In this document: positions 15,130 to 23,774 of the stretch, one piece after another
How the letters are laid out: every line of letters begins with the position of its first letter
How positions within the stretch are numbered: the stretch's first letter is position 1
Source: CAZUMJ01 sp964621605
Lineage (GTDB): Bacteria; Actinomycetota; Acidimicrobiia; Acidimicrobiales; Iamiaceae
Assembly: GCA_964621605.1 (NCBI GenBank)
Contig: CAZUMJ010000042.1
Coordinates: forward strand, 1-24,822
DNA: 24,822 nucleotides
Direction of reading: 5' to 3'
The notes under the pieces: model-generated
Told to the model about the DNA's origin: nothing
Seen by the model: only the letters and a program-made list of their open reading frames with translations
Database searches by the model: none
Translations under genes and position numbers: made by a program

Positions 15130-16072
15130 TCGCGTTCGTCTCCAGCAGATCATGCGCGGCTGCGATGTCGTCGAGCGGGAACCGGGCGTGGATGACGGGA
15201 TGCAGCGACTGGTCGGCGAACCCGGCAAGGAGCTCCCGAGCGACGCGCTGCGTGAGCACGATCTTCTCCTCCAACGGCCGCGCCCGCAGCACCGTGCCCC
15301 GAAGCGTGGCACGCAGCGGAAGCAACGCACCCAAGGGGATCGTCGTCGTGCCGCCTCCCATGACACCGACCTGGACGATCGTGCCGCCCACGGCCAGGAC
15401 GCGCAGGTTCTGGGCGAGGTAGTCACCGCCTACGACGTCGAGCACCACAGACACACCCGCCTCGCCGACCACCGCACGGACCGCTTCCGACCAGTCACCG
15501 GCCTCGCGGCTCACCGCCTCGGCACCGAGGTCGCGGCAGACCGCGAGCTTCGCGTCAGACGATGTCGTCACGGCGCGAGCACCGAATCGTCGAGCGATCT
15601 GAATCGCCGCCGTGCCAACACCCGAGGCGCCCGCGTGGATGAGGGCCCAGCCACCCGGGCGGAGCCCGCCCTGGAGCACGAGCGCGTCGAACGCCGTGAA
15701 GAACACCTCGGGGACGGCGCCTGCGTCCTCCAACCGAAGCGCCGGTGGCACCGCCAAGAGCTGGCGTTCGTGCACCACCGCCAGCTCCGCATGCGCGAAG
15801 CCGGTCACGATCCCCATGACTGCGTCTCCGGGCTTCCACGCCTCGACACGCGACCCGACCGCAACGACACGACCCGCCAGCTCCATGCCCGGGATGTCGA
15901 ACGGTCCCGGAGGGCCGGGGTACAAGCCCCGTCGCTGCAGGAGGTCTGCGCGATTCAGCGCAGAGGACACGACTCGCACAACCACTTCATCTGGCCCGGG
16001 ATGCGGATCAGGCACCTCTCGGACCTTGAGCACATCTGTCCCACCCGGCCGTTCGATCACAGCTGCACGCAT
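15089..16072 (-). CDS. Zinc-independent NAD(P)H:quinone oxidoreductase (PIG3-like, MDR family)
   Basis: The protein has 327 residues from ATG 16072; a GTG two codons upstream is possible. It starts MRAAVIERPGG and has the catalytic-domain motifs LNRADLLQRRGLYP and PGMELAGRVVAVG. The Rossmann nucleotide-binding motif is HAGASGVGTAAIQIARRFGA, followed by VLDVVGGDYLAQNL. The zinc-binding cysteines of alcohol dehydrogenases are absent, as expected for quinone-oxidoreductase-type members. RRGLYPGPPG is typical of PIG3-like enzymes, which reduce quinones with NADPH. It is a cytoplasmic enzyme. The 97-bp gap before it holds nothing I recognise. Its 3' end is duplicated (see the repeat entry). Confidence 0.9.
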   Translation of the reverse strand: MRAAVIERPGGTDVLKVREVPDPHPGPDEVVVRVVSSALNRADLLQRRGLYPGPPGPFDIPGMELAGRVVAVGSRVEAWKPGDAVMGIVTGFAHAELAVVHERQLLAVPPALRLEDAGAVPEVFFTAFDALVLQGGLRPGGWALIHAGASGVGTAAIQIARRFGARAVTTSSDAKLAVCRDLGAEAVSREAGDWSEAVRAVVGEAGVSVVLDVVGGDYLAQNLRVLAVGGTIVQVGVMGGGTTTIPLGALLPLRATLRGTVLRARPLEEKIVLTQRVARELLAGFADQSLHPVIHARFPLDDIAAAHDLLETNATVGKVVLSVSPDL

Positions 16073-16168
16073 GACCACGAAGCCTACGAGTCGAGCATCG
16101 CTGTCGATTCAGCGCCTCGAGCGTGCGTGCCGCGCGAACGGTGGACCCGAGCGGGCCACGAGCCGGCG

Positions 16169-18973
16169 CTAGAGACGTCGAACCTGCGGCTCGACCGGGA
16201 CGGGCAGGTCCTGTACCCGCACGCGCACGTCTGCCACGAACGCACCCGCGGCCGACACGAGGACCGGGTCGAGGTCGACGGCGAGCACCTCGGGAACGGC
16301 ATCCGCGAAGGCAGCGAGGCGACCGACCAAGCCGGCGAGCGCATCACATGCCGACTCCGGATCGGGCAGGCCATCGAGCTGCGCCCGCAACGCGGAACGG
16401 TCCACAAGCCGGCGGGCATCCACATCGCTCACGGGCAGCACCTGGACGGCCACCGACGTGTCGGTTCCGCCGAGCGCACCTTCGTCGGGGCCGAGCAGCA
16501 CCACTGCTCCCACCTCGGCGTGCTGCTGCACCGAGATGCGGCAGTGCACACCTGCCGGGGCCATGGCCTGCACGACCGCCGGGTGCATCGCCGCACCGAG
16601 CAGTTCCTCCATGCGGGCGAACGCCTGGCGGACCTCGACCTCGTCATGGACGTCGACCGCCACTCCCCCGGCCTCCGTACGTGCCGGCCGCGCCAACCCC
16701 GTTGCCTTCAGCGCGATCGGCCAGCCGATCCTCGCCGCGGCGGCGACTGCTCCCTCGACGTCGTCGACGAACTCGCGAGCCACGAGGGGCAGCTCGGCCA
16801 GTGCCAGCAGATCGACCGCGGCCGGGGCCGAGATCCAACGCGAGCGAACCTCGTCGGTTGCTCGGTCTGGCGTGCCTGTACGCAGGAGTGGCGCGACGGG
16901 GGCCAGGGGCGCTGGGGGCAGATCGGGTGGGAGCGCACCGCCGATTGACGGCGCGTCGGCACGTGCGAACGCCTCCTGGAGTTGCGCCACTCGCGCGCGC
17001 AACGCCGCGCGCAACGCATCAGGCAGCTCGGCGACGGTGCCGTCGTCTTGTTGCAGCCACGCGCCGTACCGAGCGACGCGCGCAAGCGCGTGCGCTGCCG
17101 CCTCCGGGAAGTCGAAGATCGGCAACATCGGGCGCTGTGAGCGAGGCGCTCGCTGCAGGTCGAGTCCCAAGAAGGTCGCCACGATCGGAACATCCGACGC
17201 GGCGGCGACCTCTTCGATTGCGGTGGCGACGTCTTGCACCGTCGCTGCAACCGGCGGCGTGCACAGCACGAGTACTGCGTCGACCGCGCCGTCCGCGACG
17301 AGCGCCGTCAGGACGTGGCGATACTCCTCCGCTCCCGCGCGGTATCCGAGGTCGATCAGTCCCGCGACGCCCGCAGCAGGCGCATCCGGGTCGCTCTGAC
17401 GCACCGCTGCGACGTGCGCCTCAGCCGAGGGGCCCAACGTGGCGAGCTGAAGACCAGCGCCGACGCACGCATCCGCCGCGAGGACCGCTGGCCCCCAGGA
17501 GTTGGACAGCACAGCAACACGGTCTCCGCGAGGCAGCGGCTGATCTTGCAGCACCCGCGCCACGTCGAAGAGCTGCTCGAGCGTGTCCACGCGAATCACG
17601 CCCGTCTGGGCCAGCAGTGCGTCGAGGCTCGCCTCCGAGGACGCGGCGACGCGCCCCGGGTCTCGAAGCGTGACGGACCGCCCAGCCTTCACTGCCACGA
17701 CCGGCTTGGTTCGCGTGAGGCGTCGAGTGAGACGGGCGAAGTTCCGCGGATTGCCGAACGACTCCATGTGCAGCAGCACGAGACGGGTCGCGGGGTCGTC
17801 AGCCCAGTAGGCGAGCAGGTCGTTCCCGCTCACGTCGGCCTTGTTGCCGATCGACACGAAGGTCGAGATACCCAGCCCCAAGCGGCGGGCATGCCCGATG
17901 ATGGCGGCGCCGAGGGTGCCCGACTGCGACGACACCCCGATCGACCCGGCGAGCGCGGACGGGCCCACGAACGTCGCGTCGAGCGCCACCGCCGGGTCGG
18001 TGTTGACGATGCCCATCGAGTTGGGGCCGACCACGCGCATGCCATGGCGGCGAGCCAGCTCGACGACCGCGTGCTCGAGTGTCGCCCCCGCCTCACCGGA
18101 CTCGGCGAAGCCTGCGCTGATCACGACGAGGCCGCGTACTCGCTTGCGTCCGCATTCAGCCACCACGTCGAGTGTGGAAGCGGCCGGCACGCACAGCACG
18201 GCAAGGTCGACCTCGTCTGGAACCTCTGCCAGCGACGGATACGCCCGCACCCCGGCGATGCTGTGGGCCACGGGGTTGACCGGGTACACCGGCCCCTGGA
18301 ACCCGCCGAGCACCAGGCGCCGAAGCACCTGGTGACCGATCGACTCAGGATCACGAGATGCCCCGACGACCGCGATCGAGCGTGGTGCGAGGAGGCGCAG
18401 CACCGATCGGGCGTAGGCCGCGCGTGCCCGCTCCTCTATGGCAGCGCGCGCCTCGGGCGTCGGATCGATTCCCAAATCGACCTCGATGATGCCGTCGGTG
18501 AAGCGCGACTGCACCGTGAACCCGGCCTTCTTGAACACCGACAGCATGCGGCGGTTCTGTGGAAGCACCTGCGCGACGAAACCCGCTATGCCGGCTTCGC
18601 GTGCAGCCGCCGCCAGGTACTCGAGGAGCACGGTCGCAAGCCCCCGCCCCTGATGCTCGCCATCGGTGAAGAACGCCACCTCCGCCACCGACGAGGTGGG
18701 ATAGCGGTCGTAGCGGGCGATCCCCACGAGCACGTCGCCGAGGTAGGCGACGAACGCCATGCGATCGGCGTAGTCGACCTGTGTCAGGTGGTCGAGGTCG
18801 CGCGGACTGAGCCAGGGCCGGGGGGTGAAGTACCGAAAGTAGATGTGCTCAGGTGACTGACGCCCATGGAAGGCCGCAATCGCCCCGGCGTCGCGTGGCT
18901 GCACAGGGCGCACGTGGATGGTTCCGCCATCCGCCAGCACCACGTCTGACTCCCACGATGCCGGATAGCTCAT
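16169..18973 (-). CDS. GNAT / NDP-forming acyl-CoA synthetase fusion (Pat-like protein acetyltransferase)
   Basis: The protein has 934 residues from ATG 18973; GTG 18982 is an alternative. Residues about 12-160 form a GNAT acetyltransferase with the acetyl-CoA-binding motif HQGRGLA (107-113). Then follow a CoA-binding Rossmann domain (about 185-285, SIAVVGASRDPES), a succinyl-CoA-ligase-like domain (about 295-590, SSQSGTLGAAIIGHA and IGNKADVSGND) and a C-terminal ATP-grasp region (about 700-900). In active ADP-forming synthetases a phospho-histidine sits in a segment like ASHTGSLAG; here the equivalent reads VAASSEASLDALLAQTG, so the His and neighbouring residues are missing. That fits Pat-type lysine acetyltransferases, whose synthetase part is regulatory. 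N-terminal GNAT order is usual in Actinobacteria. Known targets include acetyl-CoA synthetase; here that is inference. Confidence 0.88.
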   Translation of the reverse strand: MSYPASWESDVVLADGGTIHVRPVQPRDAGAIAAFHGRQSPEHIYFRYFTPRPWLSPRDLDHLTQVDYADRMAFVAYLGDVLVGIARYDRYPTSSVAEVAFFTDGEHQGRGLATVLLEYLAAAAREAGIAGFVAQVLPQNRRMLSVFKKAGFTVQSRFTDGIIEVDLGIDPTPEARAAIEERARAAYARSVLRLLAPRSIAVVGASRDPESIGHQVLRRLVLGGFQGPVYPVNPVAHSIAGVRAYPSLAEVPDEVDLAVLCVPAASTLDVVAECGRKRVRGLVVISAGFAESGEAGATLEHAVVELARRHGMRVVGPNSMGIVNTDPAVALDATFVGPSALAGSIGVSSQSGTLGAAIIGHARRLGLGISTFVSIGNKADVSGNDLLAYWADDPATRLVLLHMESFGNPRNFARLTRRLTRTKPVVAVKAGRSVTLRDPGRVAASSEASLDALLAQTGVIRVDTLEQLFDVARVLQDQPLPRGDRVAVLSNSWGPAVLAADACVGAGLQLATLGPSAEAHVAAVRQSDPDAPAAGVAGLIDLGYRAGAEEYRHVLTALVADGAVDAVLVLCTPPVAATVQDVATAIEEVAAASDVPIVATFLGLDLQRAPRSQRPMLPIFDFPEAAAHALARVARYGAWLQQDDGTVAELPDALRAALRARVAQLQEAFARADAPSIGGALPPDLPPAPLAPVAPLLRTGTPDRATDEVRSRWISAPAAVDLLALAELPLVAREFVDDVEGAVAAAARIGWPIALKATGLARPARTEAGGVAVDVHDEVEVRQAFARMEELLGAAMHPAVVQAMAPAGVHCRISVQQHAEVGAVVLLGPDEGALGGTDTSVAVQVLPVSDVDARRLVDRSALRAQLDGLPDPESACDALAGLVGRLAAFADAVPEVLAVDLDPVLVSAAGAFVADVRVRVQDLPVPVEPQVRRL

Positions 18974-19096
18974 CGACGGCACGCTACCGGTCCGCCCACG
19001 GCACCGACCCCGAGCGCGCCGTGACGTCAGCGTGCTGCAAGCGACCAGCGGCCTCTGGGCTGATCCGCATCGACCGGCGACAGGACTGCCATACAG

Positions 19097-20575
19097 CTAT
19101 GGCCGGTCGGCATGGCCGCCGCTGAAGGCCACCAACCTGGGCCAGCGCTGCAGCATCCGCTTTCGAGTCTCGGTGGACGTCCACGCGATCGCGACGATGA
19201 CGGCGAGGATCTCAAGGACCGGGACCCACCAGTGGATGTACGACTTCTGCAGCGAGCGTGCCGCGCCTTGGATCGGACGGTCGAGCCGCACCGAACGCGG
19301 ATCAGGTACGAAGCCGAGGTGGAGCACGCCGGCGAAGAGTGCCATCGCCACCGTCGAACGGGAGCGCCACGCGAGCGCCAACGGAACCAGACCCCATGCC
19401 AAGTACCAGGGGTACACGTACGCCCCGATGATGCCGTAGGCGAACACCGCGAGGCCAACGACGACGGCCAGGTTCGGCTTGGTGCGACTTCGAAAGATGA
19501 GCAGGCCTGCCAGCGCGAGCGCGAGTGCGTTCGCAACCAGGGTCAGTTGCCGCGTTGCCATCTCTGCCGCTTCGCCAGCGCTGATGCCGCTGCTGCGGTG
19601 CACCGACGTGAGCGGTGCACGCAGCATCCGCCACATCGACCCGCCGCTGATCTGGGAGGAGGCATTTCGAAGCGGCTCCAGCGCCACCATGCCGCCCCCG
19701 AGTAGGTACAGGCCGCCGGTGATCAACCCGCACCACACGACAAGCCGAACCGCTGGACGCCAACCCTTCCAACGCCAGACCCACACCGCGACCCCGAGCA
19801 CGCAGAGCCCCGCGGCCACCTTGATGGCGATGCCCATCGCGAGCACGAGCGCGCACAGCCGCCAGTGCCCGCGCTGGGCGAGCAGCACTGCACCGAGCAC
19901 GGTCAACCCGACAAGCGCGTCGTTGTGCGCGCCGTTCACGACGCTGATCACGATGAACGGATTGACCCCGATGAGCGCCAGGGCAAGCGGGCTTCCCGAC
20001 GTGTGGTGGTCGACGAGCCACATGGCTGCCGCGACCGCGAGAAGGGCCAGCACCTGGAAGTAGAGGCGAGCCATGAGCGGAGAGTCACCGGCCACCCACA
20101 TGCCCGGCACCGCCGTCGCGATGAAGACCGGCCCGTAGACAGAAGGGGTGTGCTGCCATGCCCGCACGACCCGGCCCATGATCGGATCGGCCGGATAGTC
20201 GGACGGCACATGGTTGAACGGGCTCTCGTGGTAGTGCGACACCATGCGGCCATAGCTGGCGTAGGACCACACGTCCTGGGACTCGATGGGTGCCGCGACA
20301 AGTGCCAGCGCGAGCAGCACACCGGCTACCCACAGCACACGACGACGGTCGAGTGCACCCTCCTGACGTCCTGCCCACAAGACCATGCCGAACCCGACGT
20401 ACGAGACCGCAAGCAGCCCGATGAGCAGCAGCAACGCGCCGTGCAGGCCGATGAGCAGATAGAGGCCGGTGCCTGCAGCGGCGAACGCGAGGCCGACCTC
20501 GCCCAGGCGTCGACGTGAGGGTGGCGCGGACGGTTCGGCTGCAGCACACATCGCCTGCGCGGGCTCCACGGTCAC
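19097..20575 (-). CDS. MptB/GT87-like polyprenol-phosphate-mannose-dependent mannosyltransferase
   Basis: The protein has 492 residues from GTG 20575; GTG 20569 and ATG 20551 are alternatives. About twelve membrane helices are visible. The first large outer loop carries IESQDVWSYASYGRMVSHYHESPFNHVP, with the acidic residue expected at the catalytic site of GT-C enzymes, then QHTPSVYGPVFI. Later motifs NPFIVISVVNGAHNDALVGL and YVYPWYLAWGLVPLAL match the MptA/MptB alpha-1,6-mannosyltransferases that build lipomannan in mycobacteria and corynebacteria. It probably transfers mannose from a polyprenyl-phosphate donor on the outer membrane face. A 123-bp gap separates it from the downstream Pat-like gene on the same strand; I see nothing there beyond a TGACGTCA octamer at 19022-19029. 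Confidence 0.82.
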   Translation of the reverse strand: MTVEPAQAMCAAAEPSAPPSRRRLGEVGLAFAAAGTGLYLLIGLHGALLLLIGLLAVSYVGFGMVLWAGRQEGALDRRRVLWVAGVLLALALVAAPIESQDVWSYASYGRMVSHYHESPFNHVPSDYPADPIMGRVVRAWQHTPSVYGPVFIATAVPGMWVAGDSPLMARLYFQVLALLAVAAAMWLVDHHTSGSPLALALIGVNPFIVISVVNGAHNDALVGLTVLGAVLLAQRGHWRLCALVLAMGIAIKVAAGLCVLGVAVWVWRWKGWRPAVRLVVWCGLITGGLYLLGGGMVALEPLRNASSQISGGSMWRMLRAPLTSVHRSSGISAGEAAEMATRQLTLVANALALALAGLLIFRSRTKPNLAVVVGLAVFAYGIIGAYVYPWYLAWGLVPLALAWRSRSTVAMALFAGVLHLGFVPDPRSVRLDRPIQGAARSLQKSYIHWWVPVLEILAVIVAIAWTSTETRKRMLQRWPRLVAFSGGHADRP

Positions 20576-20590
20576 CTCACGATCCTACGG

Positions 20591-20615
20591 GAGCACCGTG
20601 GCCAGCAAGGTGCTC
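20591..20615. promoter_or_regulatory. Inverted repeat in the divergent region before the unknown gene
   Basis: GAGCACC (20591-20597) and GGTGCTC (20609-20615) form a perfect 7-bp inverted repeat with an 11-bp spacer, centred in the 118-bp gap between the divergent mannosyltransferase and the gene at 20694. Size and spacing fit a dimeric repressor operator, or a hairpin in a leader. No regulator gene is adjacent. Confidence 0.45.
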
Positions 20616-20693
20616 GCCCCTCGGCGCTGCGACGCCGGGCAAGGCCTCCCACTGATGTGCCACACTTCACTTCTCCCCCGCAAAGGAGGCAGG

Positions 20694-21530
20694 ATGCTCC
20701 TTCGAGCCGACGAGACGATACACACCCGTCTCTCGCACCTCTCCTCACGTCCGTCCGCGGTAATCGACCTCACCGATCGCCGCGCGCACGAACCTCGGCC
20801 CGGTGTCCCTGGCACCACGCGTGCACGTCGCAGGTCTGATGGGGCGTGCGAGGTCCGTCACGCCCAGCAGTGGCAGGTCCAGTGGCTCGTCCCGCTCGAT
20901 CGAGCGGCAACGATCGCCGCGGAGCATGGCCTGCACCCGGTCGCCGTCCTCCCAGGACGAGGACGGCTCACCATCGCCTTCACGAGGGTCCTCGACAGCG
21001 ATCGAGGGCGCTACCGGGAGCTGCGGGCGACGCTCAGCGTCAACCGCCACGATCAGCCACCGACCTTTCGGGCCGGACAGCTCCTCGACCCCTCCGGAGA
21101 GGCCCATGCCGAGCTGCTCTTGGCCAGCATGGTCGACACCTCCGGTCCCGGCGACACCACCCGACGCCCCGGTGCGGCCGAGTCGGCTCGGGTGGAGATC
21201 GCACCCCAAGGCAACCAGACCGCGGCGACCTGTGCCGCCGAATCTGGCCACCAGCTCACCCTCACAGTCCACAGCGGTGGGCCGCTTCCCCTCTCCGTCG
21301 CGACGCCCCCCACCTACCTCCCCGACGCCAACGGCACGCTTCACATGACGACCTGGGAGCTGATCCGGGCGCGTGGGGGTCGACGGCCGGCTGGCGCCCA
21401 CCTCGTGCTCGGCCGACACGGGCAACTCCCGGCGCTCCTCCGCTCCCTCGGGCTGCCGAAACGGCCGCTGCTCTCCGCGAACGTGGATGATCTGCACGCT
21501 CGCTTCGCAGCGGCACGCCACATCGGCTGA
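20694..21530 (+). CDS. Protein of unknown function
   Basis: The protein has 278 residues from ATG 20694. The start is well supported by AAAGGAGG at 20682-20689, the best Shine-Dalgarno sequence in the window. I do not recognise the family. The first 60 residues are rich in Arg, His and Ser with weaker codon bias than the rest; the remainder has the strong GC third-position bias of a real gene. There is no signal peptide or membrane segment, so it is probably cytoplasmic. Recognisable stretches are LVPLDRAATIAAEHGLHPVA, YRELRATLSVNRHDQP, HAELLLASMVDTSGPG and LHMTTWELIRARGG. It has one Cys near residue 60 and another near 185. A solute-binding-protein-like gene follows 66 bp later in the same frame. 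Confidence 0.7.
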   Translation: MLLRADETIHTRLSHLSSRPSAVIDLTDRRAHEPRPGVPGTTRARRRSDGACEVRHAQQWQVQWLVPLDRAATIAAEHGLHPVAVLPGRGRLTIAFTRVLDSDRGRYRELRATLSVNRHDQPPTFRAGQLLDPSGEAHAELLLASMVDTSGPGDTTRRPGAAESARVEIAPQGNQTAATCAAESGHQLTLTVHSGGPLPLSVATPPTYLPDANGTLHMTTWELIRARGGRRPAGAHLVLGRHGQLPALLRSLGLPKRPLLSANVDDLHARFAAARHIG

Positions 21531-21596
21531 GCCCGCGGGCGGCGCTCCGACAAGTCGCTCATGCTGCGCTGAAATCGGACCGATGCTCCCAAGCCG

Positions 21597-22955
21597 GTGA
21601 AGATCACGATGTGGACCGACGCCGTGGTCGAGGGCTTCACCGCAACCCAGGAGCTGGTCGACCGGTTCAACAAGAGCCAGTCCGATGTGCACGTCGACAT
21701 CGTGCGCCCGCTCGGCGACAAGACCAACGTCGACACGATCCATTCGGCGTTCGTGCAGATGAACGGGCTCACCGCGCCCGACCCCGCGGCCGAGACGGTT
21801 GCCGTACCGGCCGGAACGGAGATGCCTGCGCTCGTCCAGTTCGACGGCTACCGCCTGCGTGAGATGGCAGATTCCGGTGCCGTCATCCCGGCCCAGTCGT
21901 GCATCAACGCCACGAAGTTCGACGTGTCCGACCTCGCCCCCGCGGTGCAGAGCTACTACACGATCGGTGGCGTGCAGTGGCCGTCCTTCGTGTTGCCGTC
22001 GGTCCACCTGATGCTGTTCAACGCCAACCAGTTTCGGAAGGCCGGCCTCGACCCTGCCAAGCCTCCTCGCACGCTGACCGAGCTCGAAGCTGCGGCCCGC
22101 AAGCTCCAAGCGAGTGGCATCGCCCACCCGATCTCGATGCCGGCGGACCCCAACCTCATCGAGGCATGGTTGACCGGCGTCGGCACCACCCTCGTGTCGA
22201 ACAACAACGGCCGCACGAGCCCACCGGACCGGGCCACCTTCTACACCGAGGCGGCGGTCAAGGTCTTCACCACCCTGCATCGCATGATCGCCGACGGGCT
22301 GCTCATCTTGCACGACGACAGCCACGACAAGATCGACCATCTCCTGGCTGTGGCGACGGGCGCGGCCACCATCACCTTCGAACCGTCGTCGTCGAGCATC
22401 TCGATCGCCGCAGTCGTCGGCGGCGACAAGCAGGCGATCGGTCAGGCCCAGCAGCTGCAGGGCGGTAGCGGGCTCGGCGGCACCGTGACCACCGACTACC
22501 GGGCTGCACCCATTCCCGGCTTGAAGGCAGCCGGGCAGGCGAGCATCGGCGGGTCGGCCTGGTACATCACCAGCGGCGTTCCCGAAGCGGAGCAGGTCGC
22601 GGCGTGGAAGTTCTCGCAGTACGCCTACCAACCCGCCAACCAGTTCGCCCTGCTCACCAAGTTCGGCTCGCTGCCGATCAGCGCCGCTGCGACGAAGCAG
22701 GGAGACGTCCGATCGTTCTTCACCAAGGGAGGCTTGGCGGGGAGGTTCCTGAAGGTCGCGAACGACCAGTTCGCGAACCTCGACCCGGCACTGCCCGGAC
22801 CGCTCATCGGCCCGTACGACCAGTACTTCACGGTCATGCGCAAGGCGCTGTTCGAACTCCAGGATGCCCCGGCCGAGACGCCGTCGCAGATCCTCACGTC
22901 GGCCGAGAACGACTTCACCACAGACCTGACGAACTACAACACCATCCACCGCTGA
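21597..22955 (+). CDS. Extracellular-type sugar-binding protein (SBP family 1) lacking a signal peptide
   Basis: About 452 residues from GTG 21597. The sequence begins VKITMWTDAVVEGFTATQEL, which is where the mature part of family 1 ABC sugar-binding proteins normally begins, after signal peptide and lipobox. Upstream in frame only NRTDAPKP is coded before a TGA at 21570-21572, so no signal peptide is possible in this frame, and no ribosome binding site is visible. The rest looks complete: FNANQFRKAGLDPAKPPRTL, GSAWYITSGVPEAEQVAAWKF and a helical end QILTSAENDFTTDL. No permease or ATPase genes follow. It may be a gene that lost its 5' end (decayed), or a binding domain repurposed inside the cell. 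Coding bias remains good throughout. Confidence 0.75.
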   Translation: MKITMWTDAVVEGFTATQELVDRFNKSQSDVHVDIVRPLGDKTNVDTIHSAFVQMNGLTAPDPAAETVAVPAGTEMPALVQFDGYRLREMADSGAVIPAQSCINATKFDVSDLAPAVQSYYTIGGVQWPSFVLPSVHLMLFNANQFRKAGLDPAKPPRTLTELEAAARKLQASGIAHPISMPADPNLIEAWLTGVGTTLVSNNNGRTSPPDRATFYTEAAVKVFTTLHRMIADGLLILHDDSHDKIDHLLAVATGAATITFEPSSSSISIAAVVGGDKQAIGQAQQLQGGSGLGGTVTTDYRAAPIPGLKAAGQASIGGSAWYITSGVPEAEQVAAWKFSQYAYQPANQFALLTKFGSLPISAAATKQGDVRSFFTKGGLAGRFLKVANDQFANLDPALPGPLIGPYDQYFTVMRKALFELQDAPAETPSQILTSAENDFTTDLTNYNTIHR

Positions 22956-22973
22956 CCGGGCCCCGACCCCGGT
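22955..22973 (+). terminator. Possible short terminator between convergent genes
   Basis: ACCGGG (22955-22960) and CCCGGT (22968-22973) form a 6-bp stem with a seven-base loop directly at the stop codon of the binding-protein gene, followed by TTG rather than a T-run. It lies in the 40-bp gap between convergent genes and could serve as a weak terminator. Confidence 0.4.
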
Positions 22974-22995
22974 TTGCCAGGGGCGACAGAAACGC

Positions 22996-23772
22996 TCAGT
23001 CGTCGTTGCCGCCCGGAGAGGTGGCGCCCACCACGCCGCCGATGTGGGCGAGGTCGACGAGCAGCGGACCGATGGTCGTGGCTCCGCGCAACCCGACGTC
23101 GAGGTGGACGAGCGGTTGCGGCGCCGGCCCGCCACCGGCTTCGCTGTCGGGCTCGGGAGCGGCGACCGTGTCGGTCGGGCGCGTTCGAACGTCGACGATC
23201 ACGAGGTCGTGGTCGACGCAGCAGCGCATGATCTCGCGTAGCGCACCTTGCCCGCTCAGGTACTCGACCGAGACGCGTACGAGCTGTTCGTGCGGGGCAG
23301 GAAGCCGAGCCTCGGCCGCGAAGAGCACCACCGAGAGAAGTAGGTACGCGGCGGTGCCTATCGCCGCGATCGCGACAAGGTGGGCCCCGCATGCCATTCC
23401 CACCGCGGCGCTCAGCCACACCGAGGCCGCGGTCGTCAGTCCGCGGACCGCATCCTGGCGGACGAAGATCAGGCCCGCGCCGACGAACCCGATGCCGGTC
23501 ACGATCTGCGCCGCCACCCGTGACGGGTCGAGCGTGACGCCGGGGCCGATGACGTCGCCGAAGCCGTACTTCGACACCACCATGATCAACGCCGCCGCCA
23601 ACCCGACCGTCGAGTGGGTGCGCAGCCCGGCGCTCTTGCGACGCACCTCTCGCTCGAGCCCGATCAGGCCGCACAGCGCCACGGCGGCGAACAGGTCGGC
23701 GACCTGCTCCCACGGCACCGCGTGCGGGCCACCGAAGATCGACGTGGCGAGCAGCCTCGACACCGGCGTCAT
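22996..23772 (-). CDS. MgtC/SapB family membrane protein
   Basis: The protein has 258 residues from ATG 23772, two bases after the stop codon of the upstream M15 peptidase gene, so the two form an operon. The family core is clear: LCGLIGLEREVRRKSAGLRTHSTVGLAAAL, then QIVTGIGFVGAGLIFVR and VRGLTTAASVWLSAAVGMACG, within four or five membrane helices. The C-terminal 90 residues form a soluble, ACT-like regulatory domain with an acidic, Pro-rich insertion (TVAAPEPDSEAGGGPAP). MgtC proteins in pathogens inhibit the F-ATP synthase and help survival in low magnesium; environmental relatives are less well understood. No magnesium-transport gene or leader element is adjacent. Confidence 0.92.
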   Translation of the reverse strand: MTPVSRLLATSIFGGPHAVPWEQVADLFAAVALCGLIGLEREVRRKSAGLRTHSTVGLAAALIMVVSKYGFGDVIGPGVTLDPSRVAAQIVTGIGFVGAGLIFVRQDAVRGLTTAASVWLSAAVGMACGAHLVAIAAIGTAAYLLLSVVLFAAEARLPAPHEQLVRVSVEYLSGQGALREIMRCCVDHDLVIVDVRTRPTDTVAAPEPDSEAGGGPAPQPLVHLDVGLRGATTIGPLLVDLAHIGGVVGATSPGGNDD

Positions 23773-23774
23773 CG

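Noticed and set aside
12985..15426. Open frame of 813 codons on the minus strand
   Set aside because: It is antisense to the RDD and rhomboid genes; its content is Arg/His/Glu-rich low-complexity sequence.
16123..18856. Long plus-strand open frames opposite the GNAT/acyl-CoA synthetase gene
   Set aside because: They are Arg/Pro/His-rich shadow sequence; the minus-strand gene has continuous domain matches over this range.
20745..23135. Open frame of 796 codons on the minus strand
   Set aside because: It lies antisense to the unknown gene and the sugar-binding protein, has no recognisable domain and is a typical high-GC shadow frame.
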